Translations under genes and position numbers: made by a program | From: Fructobacillus sp. CRL 2054 | GTDB taxonomy: Bacteria; Bacillota; Bacilli; Lactobacillales; Lactobacillaceae | DNA: 46,473 bases | Reading direction: 5' to 3' | NCBI RefSeq assembly: GCF_028764065.1 | Contig: NZ_JACOFN010000013.1 | Location: 1-46,473, forward strand | Shown here: one piece after another, positions 40,831-46,473 of the stretch | Layout: every line of letters begins with the position of its first letter | How positions within the stretch are numbered: position 1 is the stretch's first letter | Notes under the pieces: generated by a model | What the model was told of the DNA's origin: nothing | Seen by the model: only the letters and a program-made list of their open reading frames with translations | The model's database searches: none

Positions 40831-41745
40831 TTATTGTTCTTTACGTAATGCTTTTAATACTCGTTCGAATGTTGCGGGTAATTCTGAATCAAAAGTCATC
40901 TTTTCGCCCGTGCTTGGCTGTGTTAATACCAAAGTCTTAGCGTGTAATAACTGGCCCTTCAGTTTAATATCGGCAATTACCTGCTGGTGACCATAGGTTG
41001 AATCACCAACTACTGGGTGTCCAATATATTGCATGTGGACACGAATTTGATGTGTTCGCCCAGTTTCCAAGGCTAGCTTCAAAAGTGTATAACCATTGAA
41101 ACGTTCCAAGACTTCAAAATGAGTCACCGCATCACGGCCACCAGGAACAACCGCTTGTTTCTTACGGTCCTTTGGATGGCGACCAATTGGTGCATCCACC
41201 GTTCCCTTATCTTCCTTGAATTCACCACGCACCAAAGCGTAGTAATAACGTTCCGTTTTGTGGGCTTTCAATTCGGCAGCCAGTGCTTGATGAGCCTTGT
41301 CATTTTTGGCAACCATTAGTAAGCCCGACGTATCCCGATCAATCCGGTGTACAATTCCTGGACGGAACTCCCCGTTAATCGTTGACAGTGGTGCATGGTA
41401 GAGCAAGGCGTTCACCAAGGTCCCAGTCGCGTGCCCAGCAGCAGGATGTACAACCATTCCCTGTGGTTTATTCACCACAATTAGGTCATCATCTTCATAA
41501 ACAATATCAAGCGGAATGTTCTCCGCTTCGATGGCTGTCTCCTTCGTTTCAGGCACCGTAATGGTTATCTCGTCACCAGCCTTGGCCTTATAAGAGGACT
41601 TCACTTGCTTCCCGTTAACTAAAACGGCTCCTTCTTTAATCCAGGTTGCCAAAGTCGAGCGTGAATGGTCAAGACCAGCGTTTACCAATGCCGCATCCAG
41701 ACGCTTACCGCCCTCCTTAATTGTGATTTGCTTACTGTTGCTCAT
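40831..41745 (-). CDS. rluD: RluD-like 23S rRNA pseudouridine synthase
   Basis: 304 residues. An N-terminal S4 domain (KRLDAALVNAGLDHSRS) and the catalytic HRIDRDTSGLL motif with Asp138 are intact. Acts on helix 69 or a related rRNA site in this family. Overlaps the EbsA gene by 14 bases; pyrR follows. Confidence 0.93.
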   Translation of the reverse strand: MSNSKQITIKEGGKRLDAALVNAGLDHSRSTLATWIKEGAVLVNGKQVKSSYKAKAGDEITITVPETKETAIEAENIPLDIVYEDDDLIVVNKPQGMVVHPAAGHATGTLVNALLYHAPLSTINGEFRPGIVHRIDRDTSGLLMVAKNDKAHQALAAELKAHKTERYYYALVRGEFKEDKGTVDAPIGRHPKDRKKQAVVPGGRDAVTHFEVLERFNGYTLLKLALETGRTHQIRVHMQYIGHPVVGDSTYGHQQVIADIKLKGQLLHAKTLVLTQPSTGEKMTFDSELPATFERVLKALRKEQ

Positions 41746-42124
41746 TCAGTTCATCCTTTATTTTACGGCAGGAGCGTCGTGTCAAACGATAGCGCTTTTC
41801 TTTGCCGTTTTCATCTTTAATCGTTAGTGTACGACCATCAACTTCGGCTGATTGTCCTTCTTCACCAAGTTCGATAATCTTCATTTTCCAGAAACGTAAC
41901 TGCAAAATCTGAATGTATTTCTTATCAAAGACTAGCCGCCGCATTCCAAATCGGTAGATACCAACTAAGACAATGAAGACGGTATAAGCCAGCCAAAGAC
42001 CATCAACCTTATAAAAGAGTTCTGACGCCCAAATTGGGCTAACTGCCAAAAAGCAGCCCCAAATCAACCAGCAAATTGCAGCCCAATCAGAGGCCGGCTG
42101 ATAATATGCTTTAATTTTCGTCAT
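41732..42124 (-). CDS. ebsA: EbsA-like membrane protein
   Basis: 130 residues with two membrane segments (about 15-35, 43-60), then a cytoplasmic PH-like region rich in charged residues. Fits the EbsA family of Lactobacillales, first named near enterococcal aggregation substance genes; function unclear. AAGGAG upstream. Confidence 0.75.
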   Translation of the reverse strand: MTKIKAYYQPASDWAAICWLIWGCFLAVSPIWASELFYKVDGLWLAYTVFIVLVGIYRFGMRRLVFDKKYIQILQLRFWKMKIIELGEEGQSAEVDGRTLTIKDENGKEKRYRLTRRSCRKIKDELNEQQ

Positions 42125-42156
42125 GATAACTCCTTAAAGTGAAATATACTGGTTCT

Positions 42157-42165
42157 ATTTTACCA
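42157..42165 (-). promoter_or_regulatory. Extended -10 for the ebsA-rluD-pyrR-carA operon
   Basis: Minus strand TGGTAAAAT, one base off TGnTATAAT, 33 bases before the ebsA ATG. The only promoter-like element seen upstream of the cluster. Confidence 0.5.
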
Positions 42166-42218
42166 TTTTCTACCCGCTTCTGTTATTGTAAGACTGGTAA
42201 ATATGAGGAGAAAGTTGC

Positions 42219-42608
42219 ATGATTCAAATCCAAACTGATGCCGCCTTCCGACAATCCACAAAGGAAGCTGCAGCCGGCATTGTTTTTGTCAAAAATAAAG
42301 AGCAAATGCCACTGAAGGGTTCATTAAATAATTGCCAAAGCAACCAGGAAGCAGAGTTTCAAGCCCTCATCTGGGGACTTAAACAAATTCAAGCTGAATT
42401 GAACGAAAATGAAATGATCCAGATTCAATCAGACTCTGAAATCCTGGTCAATTCTCTTCAAAAGAAGTACGCTAAACACTATCAAAAAGAGGTCGACGAG
42501 ATTCTTAGCCTGTTCCCAAATCCCGACATGGTTTTCGTTATCTGGGTACCAGATAGTAAAAATAAGGGTCCCCACCAGCTTGCCTGGCAGGTTTTAAATC
42601 AAGACTAA
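42219..42608 (+). CDS. RNase HI-like protein
   Basis: 129 residues. Metal ligands Asp7 (QTDAAF), Glu44/46 (NQEAEFQAL) and Asp72 (QSDSEILV) are seen. The final acidic residue of the family (usually NxxADxLA) is replaced by His119 in GPHQLA, so activity may be changed. GAGGAGAAAG precedes the ATG. Divergent to ebsA, as in other lactic bacteria. Confidence 0.85.
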   Translation: MIQIQTDAAFRQSTKEAAAGIVFVKNKEQMPLKGSLNNCQSNQEAEFQALIWGLKQIQAELNENEMIQIQSDSEILVNSLQKKYAKHYQKEVDEILSLFPNPDMVFVIWVPDSKNKGPHQLAWQVLNQD

Positions 42609-42711
42609 ACAACTTGAATGCCAACATAACAATCCAGTTCACACCCTTGATACAAATCCCTTTCTCTGGTTAAATCTTATGCAAGAGAGAATTAGTATTA
42701 TCGGAGGTTCA

Positions 42712-42972
42712 ATGTTAGCAGTACAACTCGCCATCTTTCCCCTTATCCTATTGGCTTATAGACAGTCAAATGAATATAAAACGAAGCCCAAAATTACCAT
42801 TGCAGTCGCCTGCTTTGCCCTTTGGATTTCACTCATGTCTATCTATTCATCTGCCCAGTTGGCATTGCAGGAACATAATTTAACTTTTCTATTAGATATC
42901 AACATCATTCCCTCGATACTCTACTTCATTTTGGGAATCTGGTTAATCCACATGGTTGTAAAAAGTCAATAA
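42712..42972 (+). CDS. Small membrane protein, unknown
   Basis: 86 residues with three membrane segments (about 2-15, 29-45, 62-82). ATG at 42712 is chosen because GGAGG stands five bases upstream; an ATG at 42679 is also in frame but has no ribosome site. Followed by a very strong bidirectional terminator. No family recognised. Confidence 0.65.
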   Translation: MLAVQLAIFPLILLAYRQSNEYKTKPKITIAVACFALWISLMSIYSSAQLALQEHNLTFLLDINIIPSILYFILGIWLIHMVVKSQ

Positions 42973-42975
42973 ACA

Positions 42976-43013
42976 CAAAAAGTCGTTTAGGAAAAATCCT
43001 AAACGACTTTTTA
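42976..43013. terminator. Strong bidirectional terminator
   Basis: Perfect 14-bp stem (AAAGTCGTTTAGGA and its complement, loop AAAA) with T runs on both sides. Serves the membrane protein gene (+) and the GNAT gene (-). Confidence 0.92.
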
Positions 43014-43019
43014 TTAAAT

Positions 43020-43565
43020 TTAAGCTTCAGTTTCGTCTTCAATCAACAATTGGTAAGCCCAACGTGCTGTTGAAACGTGAGGCGCTTCTTGCATGTGAAC
43101 CGTTCCACGCTGCTCAAAACCATTGTTCTTAATAACCTTTTGCATTGGTAAGTTACCTGGGTGCGTATCAATTCGAAAATCACGTGCCCCTTGTGCATAG
43201 AAGTATGAAATCAAGGCAGTGATGAAACGTGGTGTCAAACGTTGTCCACGGAACTTATCTGACATAGCAACACGGTGAAGTGAGGCGTAATCATGCCCTT
43301 CCTTCAACCATGAACCGTCTTCCAAGGCTGTGTAAAGTGGATCTTCACCTTCAAAGGCAGCTGCATATCCTGCAACTTGGTTATCAACCATCAACACAAA
43401 GGCTTGGTGCTTATCCATATCAGTTTGAATTGTATCTGCGTTTGGGTAATCTCCCTGCCATTGATCCAATCCTTGTTCTTTCAAATAAGCTTTGGCCGTT
43501 TGTAAAATTTCGACAATGGCGTCAATGTCGCGAGCCTTGGCCCGCCGCATGTATACTGCTGGCAT
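43020..43565 (-). CDS. GNAT family acetyltransferase
   Basis: 181 residues from ATG at 43563-43565 (MPAVYMRRAKARD). Motif A-like SLHRVAMSDKFRGQRLTPRF and the C-terminal NLPMQKVIKNNGFEQRG are typical of GNAT. Substrate unknown. The AGGAG site lies 37 bases upstream with a 7-bp hairpin in between; no closer ribosome site and no other ATG exist, so either the hairpin is bridged or a non-ATG start is used. Confidence 0.85.
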   Translation of the reverse strand: MPAVYMRRAKARDIDAIVEILQTAKAYLKEQGLDQWQGDYPNADTIQTDMDKHQAFVLMVDNQVAGYAAAFEGEDPLYTALEDGSWLKEGHDYASLHRVAMSDKFRGQRLTPRFITALISYFYAQGARDFRIDTHPGNLPMQKVIKNNGFEQRGTVHMQEAPHVSTARWAYQLLIEDETEA

Positions 43566-43576
43566 ATTATTTGTTT

Positions 43577-43638
43577 GCACGTTCAATGAGTCAAACGTGC
43601 GGCTCCTTTCTCTCAATCATCAGAAGAATATTATAGCA
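43577..43638 (-). promoter_or_regulatory. Promoter and hairpin leader of the GNAT gene
   Basis: Minus strand TGCTATAAT (43630-43638) is a perfect extended -10. The leader then has AGGAG (43603-43607) followed by GCACGTT/AACGTGC arms (43594-43600 / 43577-43583, 10-base loop) before the ATG. Confidence 0.6.
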
Positions 43639-43653
43639 CAAAGAATTCGATGA

Positions 43654-43684
43654 CAAAAAGCCTAGTTCAAATTGAACTAGACTT
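43654..43684 (-). terminator. Terminator after the surface protein gene
   Basis: Minus strand CTAGTTCA-ATT-TGAACTAG (43662-43669 / 43673-43680) followed by GCTTTTTG. Confidence 0.8.
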
Positions 43685-43709
43685 CCTGCAGTTATTTAAC
43701 TATTTTCAA

Positions 43710-46354
43710 CTACTTTTGCTTCCGCTTCTTAGTTTTTACAAATCCAAAAGCAGCTGCTGCCATTGCGGAAAGTGCCACCATCGCACGGTTTCCACTGACA
43801 TTATCTTGCTTAGCCGTTGCAGGTGAAGCAGCAGATGAATCTGCACCACCCCGCTTCTTCATTGCTTCAAGAGCTGCCAATTCTGCTTCCCGCTTTGCAC
43901 GTTCAGCATCTTCAGCCGCCCGTCGGGCAGCATTGGCATCAGCATCTGAACCACCAGAGTGGTCGCCACCATTACCGTCATCGTTACCGCCACGGTTGTC
44001 CGGATTATCTCCGCCACCACCGTTATCGTTATCACCACCGCCACCTGATGGATTGTCACCAGACTTTGGTAATGGTAATTGTGCAATCTTATCCAAAGCT
44101 TCTTGAACCGCTGCGTCAATTTTATCGTGTGTATCAGCCGCATCAATCTTAGCATCCGCGTCTTCAACGATTGCCGCTAGGTCCTTTTCAATTTCATCTC
44201 GTTCACCAGCATTCGCATTTGGAACAGCATCGATAGCAGCCTTCTTTTCTTTGGCCGCCTCAGCAACTTCCGCCTTTGCCTTTTCCTTATCGTCATTAAC
44301 GACTGGAAGACGGTCAGGGTCATCAACCGCTTGAATAACGAAGATAATAACGTTCTTCACTCGAGTTAATTCACCAAGAGTCTTTGAGGCATCCAGAGCA
44401 GATAGGTTATCGTTAATAATCTTATCAACCTTTTGCTTCTGACGTTCCAAGCTTTCTGGATCAACATGGTCAATCTTATCGAAAGACTGCTTCTTTTCGT
44501 CCCCAGCTTGCTGTACAGCTGTATTTGCTTCCGCAAGGTCCTGCGCTGTTGCCGGGCGATGGTCACGGTCCAGCTTTGGAGACTCAACCGCATTAATTGC
44601 TTCTTCACCTGCCAAGAGTACTTGGTTCAAACCAGCAATGGTTTGCGCTCCAGCAATCTTTTCTTGGTAAAGAACCACCGTTTGGTCAACTTCAAGCTTT
44701 TGAGCAGCTAAGGAATCACTTTGTGTACCAATAATGTTATCGAAGTCAGACTTCTTCGTTTCAGCAACACGCTTCAGCTGCTCAATAGCCTGATCGCGAT
44801 CCTGCTGGCTTGGCGTCTGGTAGTCACGACTCAATGCTGGCTTTTCGACCGCCATAATTTCGGCACGGGCAACCTTCATTGCTGGTGCCAATTCTTGTCG
44901 TTGTACCAATGCCATAATCGTCGTCTTAACTCGACCGAATGTATCCTGTAAAAGTTGCTTTTGCTTAGCCAGTGAATCAGGATCAACACCAAGAAGGTGT
45001 TCAAATTCATCAGTCCGCTCACTAACCAGCTTTTCCAACTCGGATACAGCCTGCTCTTTTTCAGCATCCGTCAAAGATTGGTAACCATCTTCAACATCTG
45101 GTCGAGCCACTGCTTGGATAGCAGATAAGGCATCAACCAAGTTCTTCTGTAAATCAGATTGGGTTTGACTATCTTGAATAATCGACTTTTGCTTTCTCAA
45201 CGTCTCAGTTAATACCTTGATTTGACGGTCTAATGACTGAGCATCAACGTGGACAATTGATTCGAAGTCAGCACGCTTATTTTCTGCTGCCTTTTCTAGA
45301 GATGAAATAGCCATTGCAATCTCTTCCTTACTTGGATGGTCATCCTTTGGCAATACATCTGGGAATGGAATGTTATAGAGGTCTTGAACAGCCTTATTCA
45401 CGATGGCGTTTAGCACCAAATGTGTCTTTGCTTGACTAAACAATGGAATTCGTTCCTTAACTAACTGATCAACTTCCGCCTTTCGCTGAGCCAAACTATC
45501 TGGATTTACCCGTGCCATATGGTTGAAGATATACTTACGGTTATCACCATCCCAAGTCAAACGGTTTGTCGCTGCCTTAATATCCAAACTTGTTGGTGTC
45601 TGGTAGTCATATTCCAGCTCAGGAGTTGGAACTGTGTCAATCAAACCAATGTATTGACGATACTGGAAGATAACGAACCAATTCGTATCTGCCTTTTGAA
45701 TAGCATTTTGACCCTTAGTTAAAATATCCTGCATAATGTCAAGTTCTTCTTTTAGACTAACTTGGCTAACATGTTCAATGGCCTCAAACTTCTGCTTCTT
45801 TTCATCAGCATAGCGCTGGAGCATTGCCTTGTAGATATCCTTCATCTCTTGGCTAGCCGGTTGGTCAGCTGGCTTAGCCTTTGGTGCAGGCACTTGAGAA
45901 ATATCCATAATTGCCTTACTAATCAAGCCATCTAATTCACTCTTCGTGTTTGCATTATTAATATCTTCCGTGGCTTTATCTACGATTGCATCAACACGGT
46001 CCATCTGTTGCTTCAATGAACCCTGGTCAACATAAGGAATTAGTGTAAACTCTTCTTTCTTAGTTCGACCAGCAACAACAACCTGACTAGTTGCTGATCG
46101 CTTGTCTTCAGGTGTAATTGGTTCGAATCCTGCGGATAAGGCTGGCTCCTTAACGGCATTAATTGATTGGATAGCCGATGTCAAAGTCTGATCAACACTA
46201 CCACGTGTTGCAGAAGCTTGAATATCATCCGCTGCCTTTCCTTCAATCGTCCGAACCTCTTCTGTTTGCTTCTTCAAGCTAACAGGGTCAACGTGTTCAA
46301 TGGCCTCGAAACGCTTAATCCGTTGGTCAGCAGCTTGATACAGTAGTGCTCGTA
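43710..46354 (-). pseudogene. Repeat-rich surface protein (DUF1542-like), 5' part removed by an insertion sequence
   Basis: The open frame runs from the IS end (46354) to 43710, about 880 residues, without a proper start or signal peptide. It holds eight helical repeats of about 85-95 residues, each marked by a FxxIxHVDPxSLxxQ-like block (for example FDKIDHVDPESLERQ) and YQTPS/DDK...A linkers, as in DUF1542/Ebh-type surface proteins. A Gly/Asp/Asn-rich wall-spanning segment follows (about 44130-43930 in DNA). The C-terminus has a hydrophobic stretch and KTKKRKQK tail like a sortase substrate, but LPxTG is replaced by SPATA. The N-terminal part must lie beyond the IS, outside the window. Confidence 0.8.
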
Positions 46355-46473
46355 TGTCAATAAGTTAGACACTTTTTTTACATCACTAGGTTCGATTCAT
46401 AGGTATGAATCCGTTCATGATTATATCGATGGATATAGCGTGATATTCGCGTAACCAGCTCAAATTTACTCTT
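46355..46473 (-). mobile_element. Insertion sequence end, IS3-like, partial
   Basis: The surface protein reading frame stops matching at about 46355, where TGTCAATAAGTTAGACAC begins, a TG-ended terminal repeat-like sequence common in IS3-type elements of lactic bacteria. Inside it a transposase C-terminus ends 24 bases from the edge. The element continues past the window. Confidence 0.65.
46378..46473 (-). CDS. Transposase C-terminus, partial (IS3-like)
   Basis: The last 31 residues, including ISRYIHRYNHERIHTYES, end with TAA at 46378-46380. The YIxxYNxxRIH pattern is seen in IS3-family (and some related) integrase-core transposases after the catalytic Glu. Only the tail is visible, so the family is tentative. 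Confidence 0.6.
   Translation of the reverse strand, partial: KSKFELVTRISRYIHRYNHERIHTYESNLVM

Noticed and set aside
43817-44152. His/Gln-rich plus-strand frame
   Set aside because: Shadow of the Gly/Asp/Asn-rich spacer of the surface protein on the other strand.
1-46473. CRISPR array, toxin-antitoxin pair or restriction system
   Set aside because: No regularly spaced direct repeats with unique spacers and no recognisable toxin, antitoxin, methylase or restriction gene was seen.

Overview
This window comes from a low-GC Gram-positive bacterium of the order Lactobacillales. The Leuconostoc/Weissella/Fructobacillus group is the most likely home, but this is an inference from gene content (ecsAB-hit-prsA block, EbsA, YhaO/YhaN, lactic-type phage modules, strong GGAGG ribosome sites), not from a marker gene. 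It has two parts: an apparently intact siphovirus prophage that runs off the left edge (1 to about 27.8 kb), and host chromosome (about 28.1 kb to the right end).

Prophage. Reading from the integrase side leftwards: an integrase (26497-27573, +) with an att/arm-site region; a rightward lysogeny operon of cI-like repressor, ImmA-type protease, a voltage-gated K+ channel and two small membrane proteins, each coupled to or tightly packed behind the previous gene; a divergent switch region (24303-24558); then a long leftward lytic operon. That operon carries a Cro-like regulator, many very small proteins, a VRR-NUC nuclease, an SF2 helicase, a tandem gene duplication, a PD-(D/E)XK nuclease, a RecA-like ATPase, DUF669, a primase-polymerase and a VapE ATPase. 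Next come an iteron-rich AT-rich origin-like region (16220-16538), PnuC, DUF3310, an ArpU late regulator, HNH endonuclease, HK97-type packaging and head genes, and tail genes with a canonical -1 frameshift in the tail assembly chaperones, ending in the tape measure and a partial distal tail protein. Lysis genes and the second att site lie outside the window.

Host part. ecsA-ecsB-trmB run leftward and diverge from hit-(small gene)-prsA. Then come yhaO-yhaN, the leftward cluster ebsA-rluD-pyrR-carA-carB-(88 aa gene), an RNase HI-like gene, a small membrane protein, a GNAT acetyltransferase with an unusual leader, and a DUF1542-like repeat surface protein cut at its 5' side by an insertion sequence at the right edge.

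The two most unusual things are these. (1) The carA and carB genes are open and in an operon with an intact pyrR, yet CarA has lost all three glutaminase catalytic residues, and the CarB-like protein has lost metal/ATP ligands of its first ATP-grasp domain and nearly all of the second. This looks like a retained pseudo-carbamoyl-phosphate synthetase pair. (2) The repressor operon of the prophage carries a K+ channel plus two small membrane proteins, a candidate lysogenic-conversion or superinfection-exclusion cassette. A candidate antisense small RNA lies inside the early lytic operon at 23625-23688.
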